A stretch of DNA of 64,000 nt, from contig JAIWNF010000079.1 in assembly GCA_025093555.1 (NCBI GenBank), positions 1-64,000 on the forward strand, in the 5' to 3' direction. The notes under the pieces are model-generated. The model worked only from the letters and a program-made list of their open reading frames with translations, did no database searches and was not told the DNA's origin. The position numbers were made by a program, and so were the translations under genes. This document shows positions 12,970 to 23,085 of this stretch, in pieces. The stretch comes from Circinella umbellata (taxonomy: Eukaryota > Mucoromycota > Mucoromycetes > Mucorales > Lichtheimiaceae). Each line of letters begins with the position of its first letter. The stretch's first letter is position 1.

Positions 12970-13467
12970 ATGACATTACCACCCGCACCTTCATCGACAG
13001 CTGTTTCAAATAGTAAACAAGGAACCAACATTCCTTCTATTCGGTTATGGCTTCAAACATTGTTAACTACTCGAACAGGTCCTGGTGAACTACGACATAC
13101 AGTTGTAACGCTTACCTCTTACATGACAATAAGTATTCTTGCTTTTTGCACAGTTACAACATTATTTTGTTTTTTCATTGCTGTCACTGTATTTGACGAT
13201 TTAGTTCGAAAAACAGCGCCAAGCCAACTATGGCAGAAAACAAAAAATCGAGGATTACGGATGGTAGACTGGGTTTCGATCTTGGACCAAGTTAAGATCC
13301 AGTTGATACATTTGGCCGAGTTTGAGCAAGAAAAACGCGAATCATGGCCTTTTAATCAGATCGATAGTGACAGGTTTCATGATCTAGTCACGGCTGTTAC
13401 AGAATATTTGAATGATTATATTCATACCAATCGTTCTCAACAACAACAAAAACAAAAACAACAATAG
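12970..13467 (+). CDS. Small single-pass membrane protein, unknown function
   Basis: A single uninterrupted frame of 165 aa with a clean start (AGGAAGAAAAATG). I do not recognise the family. Residues 1-45 are hydrophilic and Ser/Thr-rich. Residues about 48-75 form one strong transmembrane segment (YMTISILAFCTVTTLFCFFI). The rest is soluble and predicted helical, with LRMVDWVSILDQVKIQLIHL and an aromatic/acidic segment, ending in a Gln/Lys-rich tail encoded by CAA repeats. No signal-peptide cleavage site is obvious, so a type II or tail-in topology is possible. It is the only intronless short gene here. Codon use matches its neighbours and it has a typical 5' leader, so I think it is real. Confidence 0.7.
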   Translation: MTLPPAPSSTAVSNSKQGTNIPSIRLWLQTLLTTRTGPGELRHTVVTLTSYMTISILAFCTVTTLFCFFIAVTVFDDLVRKTAPSQLWQKTKNRGLRMVDWVSILDQVKIQLIHLAEFEQEKRESWPFNQIDSDRFHDLVTAVTEYLNDYIHTNRSQQQQKQKQQ

Positions 13468-14231
13468 TAACAGCAATAATACTTTTTTGCGTGATAGATG
13501 ACGACTAGCGACAACGATAATGATATGCTGTAGAAGAAATATCCAGTTATTATTATTATTATACCCTTACCATATTCATCAACCCCAATTTTATTGGTAC
13601 ATATATATAATTATTTTGTTCATTTATACATACATATATATATCATTTCAAAAAGAAGAAAAAAATATATTCTCTGTCACTTTTATGTTTTCATCTTTCG
13701 ATATTCATTCTTCATAAATATACAAAATAATAACATCTTCCTTTTTTTGGTTTTTTTCCCTTCTTTTTTGAAACTAATGCATATAAAGTTATAATAGTTC
13801 TTTTTATTTCTGGGCTGATATCTAAGGTTATTAACATGTGAAAATTTGATAATAGCAAAAGAGATTCATTTATTATAGCGAAAAGAGGTGTGAGAGAGAG
13901 ATGGGACCAATAGTTGATAGCAGTTTGGTGATAAAATACACTGTACTACACAAAGAGTGCATGAGACATTTTAAAAACATGTATACGCAACATAAAGCAT
14001 GTCATGATGATTCAGTCTTGTTAGAAAGAGTGTAATAGCAAATCCTATGTTTATAAAATTAGCCATAAAAATACAAGAAATCAAATTACTGCGGATGAGA
14101 TTGAAGGCTCCAGGAGGTGCGAGTCAATAACATCCTTGCTAAAACAAGCGATTCTCGCCAAGTCCATAGATAACTTCGGTTTGTTACATGTTGGTTGAAT
14201 AATATATATATATATGTATCAAATTTTTATT
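13468..14231. other. Intergenic, left flank of the Crypton
   Basis: AT-rich DNA with no credible gene. It includes a TA-rich run near 14203..14216 immediately before the TTCACAA repeat cluster that I take as the left end zone of the mobile element. Confidence 0.4.
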
Positions 14232-14437
14232 TTCACAAAATTCACAAAATATTCACAAGTTGTGATTCACAAAGTCCGAATAGGTCCGGCAAAATTTTAA
14301 GCGGGGGTCACAACTTTTTTTGAGCTTAACCTACAGGTTCTTTCAATTTTTTTTTATTTAGCACTGAAAATAATAAAAAATTGAAAATACATGAGGTATT
14401 ACTTCAAATGAATTCACAAATAGGACACAAAGTCCGA
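14232..14437. repeat. TTCACAA / CACAAAGTCCGA iterons, left end of Crypton
   Basis: Four TTCACAA copies lie within 41 bp (starts 14232, 14241, 14252, 14266) and one more at 14413. The 12-mer CACAAAGTCCGA is present at 14268..14279 and 14426..14437. An 11-bp palindrome CACAAGTTGTG lies at 14255..14265. Clustered short repeats at a transposon end are usually recombinase-binding sites; that role is inferred. Confidence 0.6.
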
Positions 14438-14983
14438 GGTATTTTTTTTTTTTGGGTTGCATAAATATTTTTTTTCTTGCATAAATATTTATATCTATAT
14501 ATGACACTGCTGGTGACCTTTTTTTTTTCTTTTTCTTTCTCTCTCACATTGTTATATCCAATTCAGATTGTATTCAATAAAAGAAAAAAAAAATAATATA
14601 AGGAGCTCCAAAGGAAGAAGAAAGTTGTATCGACTAACTTATTTAAAAAGAGAAAATCAAATAAAAGGGACAGTTCTAGTCACAAAAAGAGTTTATTCTG
14701 CAAGGAAAAAAAGAAATTATTCTATTTATACTAAATACTTGACTATATGTTCCCATAATACGAATCCGATTTTAGATAAAGAGAATATGATATTGCGTCG
14801 GTGAAAAAATCGAGAATCAATTCATTAGATAGATGTGAGCTTAATTATTATTTCTTGCTTGAAATTTCTGATAATGATTTATTTTTAATAATGATAATAA
14901 TATGATAATAATATGATAGTAATAATATATTTGTGATGTCAATAAAAAGTTAAGAGAGAAAAAGAGAAAAGAGAATAAATATA

Positions 14984-15024
<41 letters not shown>
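14984..15024. repeat. (TA)n-(GA)n compound microsatellite
   Basis: A TA run (about 14984..15006) passes directly into a GA run (15007..15024) just 3' of the recombinase gene. Confidence 0.9.
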
Positions 15025-15061
15025 AAGGCAGCAGTTCTTGATGGTTGCATAAATATAAAAT

Positions 15062-17336
15062 TTATTGTTGTTTGTTCCTGGTGTTTATAGTCTTACTGAG
15101 TTTGTCTAAAGAGCAGCCCTGAAGGGAAACGCGCTCATTTTCAATAGCCTGGGCTGCATCTTCCAACGAAATACTTCGTTCTTCAGAAATCTTACGAATT
15201 TCGTTGATTATTACGAGCCTTTTAGAGTAATATTTTCTCTCTAACATATGATGGTATGACGTTTAAATATACAATATATCAGCACATATAGAAATCATTA
15301 TTGTAACCTATTTAACATTACCTTTTGCATCTTGTCTCCATTTACTTCCATATTCTTCGTTCAAGCTATTAATACTTGGCTTTCCTTCACCCAAGCCTAC
15401 AGTCCATTCTTTCCACAAGCCAGTTACATTTGACAGGTCACGGCTAAGCTTATACCGCTTTCTTGGACTGTCTTCTTCATCTTCTTCATCTTCTCTTCCT
15501 CTTCTTCGAGTATTTGCAGTATTATTGACTGATACGTTAGTTGTAGGATTTGTGTACGATGAGGATTGGGTATTATTTCCGAGCGAGTTACCAAATTTTT
15601 CCTCCATTTTTTTAACAACATTGGAAGATATTGCTTCGATAATCTCATTATTAATTGAATTATGGCTTCCAGACGCTCTATACAAAGATTGGATTTGCAA
15701 GGCCAAATCAGATATTCTCGAGTTAATCTCGGGAGCAACACGCTGGATTTCCACCTCTGCAGGAGGTGTAGTACTGTTGATAGCACGGTTAAGCTCCTCA
15801 GCAAAAGCTAAAAACTCCTCACACTGAAATACTTCATGACTAAACATTTCATGGTCAGGCACCAGCTGCATCAAAAAAACAGCATCCTGTAAGATGATGG
15901 TTCTCAACTCAACCAAAAGCTTCAAAAACCCTTCGCCACAAATCGTTTGGCAAGATGAATCCATCTGCATTTTTTGTTGCCATTCTTCGACCATGGGAAA
16001 TATTTTCTGCTGAAGAGACAATGGTGGGGTGACTAATGCGCGAGGAAGCCAAAAGCAGCCTTTTTCTTCTGGAAATCCCTGGATAACTCTGATCGCAGTT
16101 CTGGGAAGGCACGTCAAATAGTTATTTTCCATGCTTTCTGAATTCCAACGTCCTACTCTTCTTATATGGTCATGTGAAAGACCAGCCATTTCAGCTTCTC
16201 TGGCTCCTGCTTGACGTCCTGAATGCGTCTTTTTAACGCTATTAATACCCACAGCAGCAAAGGCATTGTTTACAGAATTGAGCTGAGTATTGTAAGAAAC
16301 AGCTTTATTGACTGATCTCCCTCTGGTCAATTTGGTATTAAACCAATTTTCGTTCATAGAAAAATCAGGAAAAGTTTCACCTTGAACATGAAAGCGATGA
16401 AAAAGATAAAAACCAACAGCTCCAAAAGCACACGTTTGCACATTTTTGTGTCTAATAACACCGCTGTATAGCTTATGGTGTTCTTGATTTGTTTTGCCTC
16501 CGGTAATCATCATTACAAATACAGGACAGCGAGTCGCACCCTCATCCTTAAACTCTAAAGAAAACAAGTGATTGAGGTTGGTGTCTCTTAATGTCTCTCC
16601 TCTAAGCATCATCATATGATTTAAAAGAAACATCATTCGATCTCGGAGAGCATCTCCAGCCTTTTTCTTTCTTCCAAAATAATGATCAGCAACTTGGACT
16701 AGTTGCTCCGCGTTGTATCCATCTTGAATGGAACCAATTCCAGGATCAACAAAATTCTCGGACTGGCGTGCTGCAGAACAGAGTCGCTTTAATGAACTCT
16801 CAAAGTTTTTGAGAGTTTCACCACGAGGATGCTTAAGGGTCATCATTCCTTCGTATTCAACCTTTTGTTTGTTATAAAGATCCACCAAAGCTTTAATGTG
16901 CATCTTTAAAGTCTCATGACTGTAGCCGATATGAGTGACAGAAGTTGCACCGTCAACATTTCTTACAGTTGATTGAAATCCTTTTTCAAAAAGCTCTTTT
17001 ACATAACGAACAATTTTCATTTCTGAAACAATGTCGTTTGGATAATTTCTTTCTACGCACCATGTCTACATAAATATTGTTAACCACTCATACTCTCAAT
17101 TGCCTTATGTTTTGAAATGTCTGGGATATTAAATAAGTTAAATATACTTTGAACTTCTCTTGCTTGGGAATGTAAGCATAAATGGTATTCACGGGTCTAA
17201 TTCTTTCAACAACGCTACGAGTTTCGCAGGCTAATGAAGCTTCAATTGCGGCATTCTCCATATTATGAATTCGCTGTTGATCGGCATTAAGTGCCATGCG
17301 AGTAGTTTCGGTGTGATTACTGGAGGAAGTGTTCAT
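15062..17336 (-). CDS. Crypton tyrosine recombinase (Ndc10-like) with GCR1_C domain
   Basis: Three exons, 17336..17148, 17065..15322 and 15240..15062, give 703 aa with both junction phases matching. The N-terminal core-binding part has the family motif AYIPKQEKFK/TWCVERNYPNDIVSEMK spanning intron 1. The catalytic domain keeps every active-site residue: Arg218 (MLRGETL), Lys254 (GGKTNQ), His344-x-x-Arg347 (THSGRQAG), Trp370 (VGRWN) and nucleophile Tyr379 (MENNYLTCLP). The C terminus is a GCR1_C DNA-binding domain (LWKEWTVGL, EEYGSKWR, then across intron 2 ERKYYSKRLVI). The same fold gave rise to the yeast centromere protein Ndc10. An upstream ATG at 17378 exists but lies in an A/T tract; I chose 17336. 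No stop or frameshift interrupts the gene, so it may be active. An alternative is a domesticated regulator. Confidence 0.9.
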
Positions 17337-17705
17337 TGCGAGATTAATAAAAAGTAGATTTCGAAAAAAAAAAAACAAAGTTTTATTTGATTTTACTTAA
17401 TTTTTTTCAGGTACATACAATCTGGGTACTTTAAATCGGTCACAAATTTTAAGTGACCGGACCAAAAACTCAGATGAACCGGGCGTGACCCACTATGCGT
17501 TTTTTGATAATACCTACTATGTATGCACCATATTATAAACTGTCTAATCTGTTTATTCATGGATTAAGCAATTGTTTCTCCTATCATGATATAATAAAAT
17601 AAATATTCATACAGTTTATATGTCGCTTTAAGAATATTGACATAGCAACAAGTAAAATTTCAAGACGACTGTTCCATAGCAGCTGTTAAGATCTATCATC
17701 CAATA

Positions 17706-17737
<32 letters not shown>

Positions 17738-17857
17738 GTAACAAAGCATTATATATTATCCTCATAATAATTCGATTAAAAACTTAACTCTAATAACGAA
17801 GTACCCAAAATATGAATAAAACATAATAATATACAGATATATTTTTTATTTGTGATA
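17337..17857. other. Right end of Crypton and intergenic DNA
   Basis: It contains the palindrome CGGTCAC-N9-GTGACCG with the inverted CCGGACC motif (17437..17463). Ordinary AT-rich DNA follows, with a GA-rich repeat at 17706..17736 before the 3' end of the next reverse-strand gene. No other gene is visible. Confidence 0.5.
17706..17736. repeat. (GA)n microsatellite
   Basis: A 31-base purine run of GA repeats with one interruption, between the Crypton and the next gene. Confidence 0.9.
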
Positions 17858-19227
17858 TCAAAGAATAAATGGCACAGTTCCAAATGCTTGGCCTTGTCGA
17901 CGAACTTGGCCTAATACTTCTTGGACCTTTTCATTATACCAATCACGTTCACTAATTGTCATTCGCCATTTACTTTGAAGTGAATTATGACCAAACGTCT
18001 TGCGGCATAACCAAAGAATAGGCCAAGACAATATCCAAAGACATGAAAGAATAAAGAACCAACGAACAAACCAATTGTCTACCATTCGAGACATCTTTGT
18101 ATTTGCTTTTACAACGATTTTGTTTTCTTTTGTTTCGAAAGATATTTCAACTGAATGATAATATCCATGATTTCGAATAGCCGCAGTAAAAGCTAACATA
18201 AATAATTCAAAATATGTTTAGAGCTTAATATGTAGTTTTGTTATAATGGTTCTTATGGGCAATATATATCAAGATTTGTGCACATTTTCTTTTACCTCGT
18301 GTTAAAGTAGCATAGTCCCAATCGATGATTTTTGTAAGTCGTAATTCTTTAAGTTGATTTTTTTCATGAACGTAATCGTCACATAATTCTCGAACTGATT
18401 TTGTGAATCCAGTTTTTTTATCAGGCAAGACATACATGCCTTCACAATTGGGGGATACATAATTGCTGCAGTCTACGTCAAAACTAAAATCATCTACACG
18501 AACAGTAACAGGCTCACGCTCTTCTACTTGATTTCCATCTTTATCACGTGAACAGCGTGTTCGCCAATGTGTCTCTTCATGATATCCTAAATTTTAAAAA
18601 AAATACAATCATGAATAATGATACGTATATTTTTTTTCTTCTTTCCTTGTATTTCATATATAGACTATAATTACCATAGAAACGCACCGCCATTGAAGGG
18701 GGGGTATTTCTTTGCTTCAAAAATTGAAGTAAAGCTTCACCGTCCGTGTTTAAGTGCGTATCACGGGATTGAATAATACCATCTTGGAGAGTTTCATAAG
18801 GTGCTCGATAAATTGAATATCCCGGTGGGGGTGGGCGACCTCGGAATGGATCGTCTTGCTGTTCTTCTGATTGTTCTCCTTGATTGAGTAAAGGTTCGCG
18901 ATCTTCATCGGCATCGGGTATGTTGGCAGGATTGTAAGCAGGGATAGAGTTGGTGTAAGACTCGTCACGAACATAGGAATCATTTGAAGGGGAAGGATTG
19001 GTAGTTTTTTTCAAAGCATTGTTATCATTGCTGTTTTCGAATTGTTGAATAACATCGTCATAAGAAGGTGGTGCATTATTGTTCGAAGATGAGCCTGCAG
19101 CGGAAGAACCTATTTCATCAACGAAAGGTGCACTTGGTGTTGTATTATTATTGTTGTTGTTAAGAGGAGGGGCGACCGAAGGACTGGTATAGGTATAATA
19201 ATAATTGGCGTGATTGTCTTTGCCCAT
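17858..19227 (-). CDS. Membrane protein of unknown function, paralogue A
   Basis: Three exons, 19227..18675, 18586..18296 and 18192..17858, give 392 aa. The first 150 residues are low-complexity (Asn runs, PPSYDD, acidic). A conserved core then follows: LQFLKQRNTPPSMAVRFYG, a linker with VRVDDFSFDVDCS, MYVLPDKKTGFTKSVRELCD, LKELRLTKIIDWDYATLTR, an amphipathic region HGYYHSVEISFETKENKIVV, then ISRM-like KMSRMVDNWFVRWFF. One or two hydrophobic segments come next (LSCLWILSWPILWLC), followed by SKWRMTISERDWYN. The gene upstream, read in the opposite direction, encodes a paralogue with the same exon pattern and intron phases. I know related fungal proteins only as uncharacterised membrane proteins, so no function is assigned. 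The PPSY motif near the N terminus resembles a WW/Nedd4-ligase docking site. Confidence 0.8.
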
Positions 19228-19964
19228 GAGGAGGTGGGATTTTAGTTGTTAAGAAAAAGCTGACGGGAAGGAGGGATAAAAGATGCTTGGCACCAATATT
19301 CAGCCAAGAAAAATAAAGTTAAAATAATGCAGAAATACACCTCAAATGTTAAACACACAGATAAAAAATATTTCGTTGCTTCCTTTCATTTCTGCCAAAC
19401 CTCCTTTTTTTGCTCTATGAAACATAGTTGTTTAATATCATTGGATCATAATTCAGTAAATATGTTGTCTCATTTCAATTCGTTCGAAAAATTCTTCAAA
19501 TTGGTTGCCGAGTTAAGCAACATAAGCACTCCCTTGGTTTTACATGTGTGGTACAAAGCGAATACATCGAAACACCTCTTTTGATCTCTTTCATATATAT
19601 ACTTATTGTGATTATGCAAACCACTGCAACAACAGCAGTAATCGAACATATCGTTTGTATATTCAGGAATTAAGCTCTACACCATCTGCATGAGTATAAA
19701 TATAAATATCGAATTAAACGTGGTGATTAGTAAATACTTCACAAAATGGTACTACCTAATAGGTCTTTTTTTAAGATATACATATATATCAATTGTTAGT
19801 GTTCGCAAAGAATTATATTCTCAATCGATTTAGGGGATACAAGAAGTTGTTGCCAAGACGTAAAGTAGCGATTGAACAAAAAACCGAAGTCATATATATT
19901 TTTAGAATCTTGTTCTTCCCCGTGTTTCCCCGTTCAGCAACCCCCCAATCCTTCACAAGATAAA
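19228..19964. promoter_or_regulatory. Shared divergent promoter region of the paralogue pair
   Basis: About 740 bp separates the start codons of two paralogous genes transcribed away from each other, so the region should carry both promoters. No defined operator was recognised. The frame 19327..19584 forward shows no family motif and I do not call it. Confidence 0.5.
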
Positions 19965-21171
19965 ATGTCTTTTTGGACACCAAGTAATGAGCTTCCCTCT
20001 GATAAATCACAATCAGATGAAACCCCAGTTGTTAATCGAAATTACATTGCTGATGTCGAAGAATCATCGGATCACCAGGCTTTACTTCTTGGCTTCGGTG
20101 CTGAAGATAACGAGGATAATAACGATACACTATATCTAACTACACGAGCACCACAGCACCAACAGCAACCAGAACCTGCCCAGCAGCATGGTATTTCATC
20201 ATCTGATGCTCCACCACGATACCATATACCTTTCGAAACATATTCACAAGATGATAAGGGCCTTACTCGCAATATACAAGTCAATGCATTTAGTGAAGAA
20301 CTATACTCATTCTTACAACAGCGTAACACAGTACCACCTAAAATTTTTGTTCATATCAAAGGTTGGTTAACTACTCTATATATTTGAAATAATTAAGTGA
20401 GCTGGATATCTAATTCCTAATAATAATCGCAACATATTATTAGGAACGAGTAATCAAAATGAGCAGTATCGACGTACATATGATTCAAATGGTCAACAAG
20501 TAACAGTAGAACCTGTACTTGTTGGTAAACCTGGAGAATATATTCCGCACGTCGATTTTGATTATACCATTAATTGTAGCGATCTTGTATCTCAAATATC
20601 TGATGGTTTTCATGTTTTACCAGAAAGAAAGACAGGTTATGTGAAAACAGTTTTAGAACTATGTGAAGATTATGTGCGAGACACCCACCGATTAAAAGAA
20701 TTACAGCTAACCAAGGTCATTGATTGGGATGAAGCGCTTTTAAGCAGATGTATGTGATAACTATTTGTTTTATTAATTTATTTTTGCTCGACCTGATGTC
20801 AATCTCATCGAATAAACTGATATCTTATACCTATATTAGTGGTGACAGCTGGTATACATGCTCATGGATATTCACATCGGTTATCTATCACTATTGAAAA
20901 AAGAGAACATAAAGTAACGGTCAAACCAGCATCACGAATTTCTCGAATGGCAGATAACAAATTTATTCGATTCTTTTTCTATATCACATTTCTATTCATT
21001 TTTGCTTGGCCCATGTTAATTTTATGTCGCAAAAAGATTGGTCATGTAACACTACAAAGTAAATGGCAAATGGAGTTGTCAGAAAAAAGATGGTGTGATC
21101 AATATATGACAGAAATCCTAGGTCAAATTCCTCCTGCAAAGTGTGGACTCAATGTTACTGTACACCAATAA
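19965..21171 (+). CDS. Membrane protein of unknown function, paralogue B
   Basis: Three exons, 19965..20361, 20444..20749 and 20840..21171, give 344 aa. It aligns over its whole core with the divergent neighbour: LYSFLQQRNTVPPKIFVHIKG, VDFDYTINCSDLV, HVLPERKTGYVKTVLELCED, LKELQLTKVIDWDEALLSR, HGYSHRLSITIEKREHKVTV, RISRMADNKFIRFFFYITF, IFAWPMLILCRKKIGH and LQSKWQMELSEKRW. Intron positions and phases (1 and 1) are the same, so the pair came from an inverted duplication. The N terminus is shorter and lacks the Asn runs. A longer start in frame at 19872 is possible; I prefer 19965 because the added stretch resembles an untranslated leader. The role is unknown; the protein is membrane-anchored near its C terminus. 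Confidence 0.8.
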
Positions 21172-21625
21172 AGATTACCCATAAGTATATAAAGAAGAGG
21201 AAGCGAGAAAAATATAAAAATAACTTCCAAATGCAGTAACCAGCCATTATCCTAAATGTTGTTTGTGTTCTGTGTAATTTGTGTTTTTAATTATATATGA
21301 CGCAGAAAAACGAGATTTAAATGCAACGAAAAATTATAAAAGTGCATAATAATAGTAGATCACGAACAAATAAGTAAGGGGGAAATAGGGAAGCGTGGGA
21401 TGCTTGTAGGAAAGAGGAATAAAGGTGGAGGAGGACTTCAATATAATAAAAAGAATAGTAGTAATAATATAGGAAACGAAAAAAAAAGAAGAGAGATAAA
21501 TTTCCTTCTGTTCTTCAAGATCAAATGTACAAGGAGAAAAAGAAAGATACTATATATATATATAAATAATAACTAGAGAAAGATAGAGGGCAAAAAGAAA
21601 AAGGACTTATATCTACTTTTTCTTT
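21172..21625. other. Convergent 3' intergenic region
   Basis: About 450 bp between the 3' ends of a forward and a reverse gene. It is purine-rich on the forward strand, has a short TA run near 21551..21565 and has no gene. It probably holds both 3' UTRs. Confidence 0.5.
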
Positions 21626-22859
21626 TTAGGATCGCAAATGAGGTTTACCATCAGCGGTATCAGGCTTATAATAATCTCCGTGTTGTTGTTGCATTGGAGC
21701 TTGACCACCGGCAACAACAGCAGCATTTGGATCATACATGGGCTGACTAGAAGCAGCGGTACTACCATCATAATAATAACCTTGTTCATCATAATATCCT
21801 CCACCTTGACCTTGATCTTGGTAATAGTAACCTTGTTGTTGTTGCTGGTGATGTGGTGGGGGCGACATGGCGCCAGCGCCGTATTCTTGAGGTTGATTCA
21901 ATTGAGGTTCATAATAATGACGACCAGAATCATTATAATAATTACCTTGATCATTCAAACGAGGCAAAGTAGGCGATTGAGCGGTCTTTCCAGCGGCAGC
22001 AGCAGCGGCACCACCAACAGCAGCACCAGCAGCAACATTGGCTGCAGCCATAGGTGGCGAACGGTGATGAGGGAAATCAGTTTCAGCCAATCCAAAGTCT
22101 TCAAAGTCGGTGGGACGCTTTTGCTTATTACGAGCAGTACAACCACCACGACGATTTAACCAAGCCAACAAACCACCAATCAAAGCAAGACCAACTATAA
22201 ATATTTTTTTAATTTGTCAGTTATTTAAAAAAAAAACTTGTTTCGAGAATTTTTTTTTAAATTTTCTGGAACTACTGTTCTCCTCTTATTTTACAGGTAC
22301 AGTTTCAGAAAACCCTAAAAAAAATACACAAAAGAGCTCTTAAATACATACCAACTCCGCCGACTACACCACCTGCAATGGCGCCAACGTTTTCATTTCC
22401 ACCATCGCTTGAGTCAGATGAATTTGTAGAAGTTTCGGAATGAGATTCAGTAGAGGTTTCTGAATTAGTGTTGTTTTCGTCGCTAGCGGTAGGTGTTTCT
22501 TTTTTACTCGAAGTTTCCTGTGTAGGTTGAGGATTATCTGACGAAGGTTGGGGATTGTTTGATGAAGGTTGAGGATTATTTGATGAAGGTTGAGGATTGT
22601 TTGACGAAGGCTGAGGGTTAGACGAAGGTTGAGGATTGTCTGATGAAGGTTGAGGAGGAGGCTGAGAAGAAGGTTGAGGATTGTTGCTTGTAGGGTCTGG
22701 TGAAGGTTGTGGATCGCTTGGTTGAGGAGGAGGAGCAGAAGTAGGATCTGGTGCAGTACCTCCTCCACTAGTAGGCACATCGGATTGTGATTCGACAACA
22801 AATACAGCTTGTAATAATACAAGTAGTGCTAATAATAAAAATGTTCCTGAAATCCTCAT
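21626..22859 (-). CDS. Mid2/Wsc-like single-pass cell-surface protein
   Basis: Two exons, 22859..22352 and 22194..21626, give 358 aa. A signal peptide (MRISGTFLLLALLVLLQAVF, cleavage near residue 24) leads to an extracellular stalk of Ser, Pro, Asn and Gln. The stalk includes about six tandem units of the form NPQPSS/DNPQPSS, followed by a Ser/Thr-rich stretch likely to be O-mannosylated. The transmembrane helix spans GAIAGGVVGGVVGLALIGG and the next residues; the intron falls inside it. A basic stop-transfer (NRRGGCTARNKQKR) precedes a cytosolic tail with Ala runs and Tyr/Gly/Gln-rich repeats (QQQQGYYYQDQGQGG). This architecture is that of fungal wall-stress sensors and Mid2-type mechanosensors, without the Cys-rich WSC domain. 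Function is inferred from architecture only. Confidence 0.8.
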
Positions 22860-23085
22860 CTTTTTTATATTATTAATGAAATAAGATAAAGGACGGGGGA
22901 AAGAAGAGGAAAATAAAAGAAGAAAAAAAAGGGAAAAGGAAGACCAGAAGAGTCTATTTTGTATTTTGCGGACACAAAAAAAAAAAAGGTTGACTCGGAC
23001 CTTCAAGCGTGTGGTTAAAAATTGGGGGGACGGGAGACTAAAATAAAAAGAGTGCTACACTGTTTTATTGTGTTATACTAGCTAG

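Larger units (their letters stand above)
14232..17463. mobile_element. Crypton-type DNA transposon (putative full copy)
   Basis: The segment holds one large gene on the reverse strand, a tyrosine recombinase with a GCR1_C DNA-binding domain, which is the hallmark of fungal Cryptons. Both ends carry related short motifs. GGTCCGG at 14283..14289 is inverted as CCGGACC at 17457..17463. AAATTTTAAG occurs at 14292..14301 and 17444..17453, and GGTCACAA at 14306..14313 and 17438..17445. Four TTCACAA copies lie at 14232, 14241, 14252 and 14266, with a fifth at 14413. CACAAAGTCCGA occurs at 14268 and 14426. The right end is a palindrome, CGGTCAC-N9-GTGACCG (17437..17459). Cryptons lack long terminal inverted repeats, so the exact borders are inferred. 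Nothing else in the element looks coding; 14568..14804 forward is a chance frame. Confidence 0.72.

Noticed and set aside
14568..14804. 78-aa Lys/Arg-rich forward frame inside the Crypton
   Set aside because: Composition reflects A-rich DNA; no motif and no support as a second element gene.
15062..17336. Phage or bacterial integrase acquired by horizontal transfer
   Set aside because: The Ndc10-like core motif, the GCR1_C domain and spliceosomal introns are all fungal Crypton traits.
19872..19964. Upstream in-frame extension of paralogue B
   Set aside because: The added 31 residues have no counterpart in paralogue A and look like an untranslated leader; kept as a possibility only.
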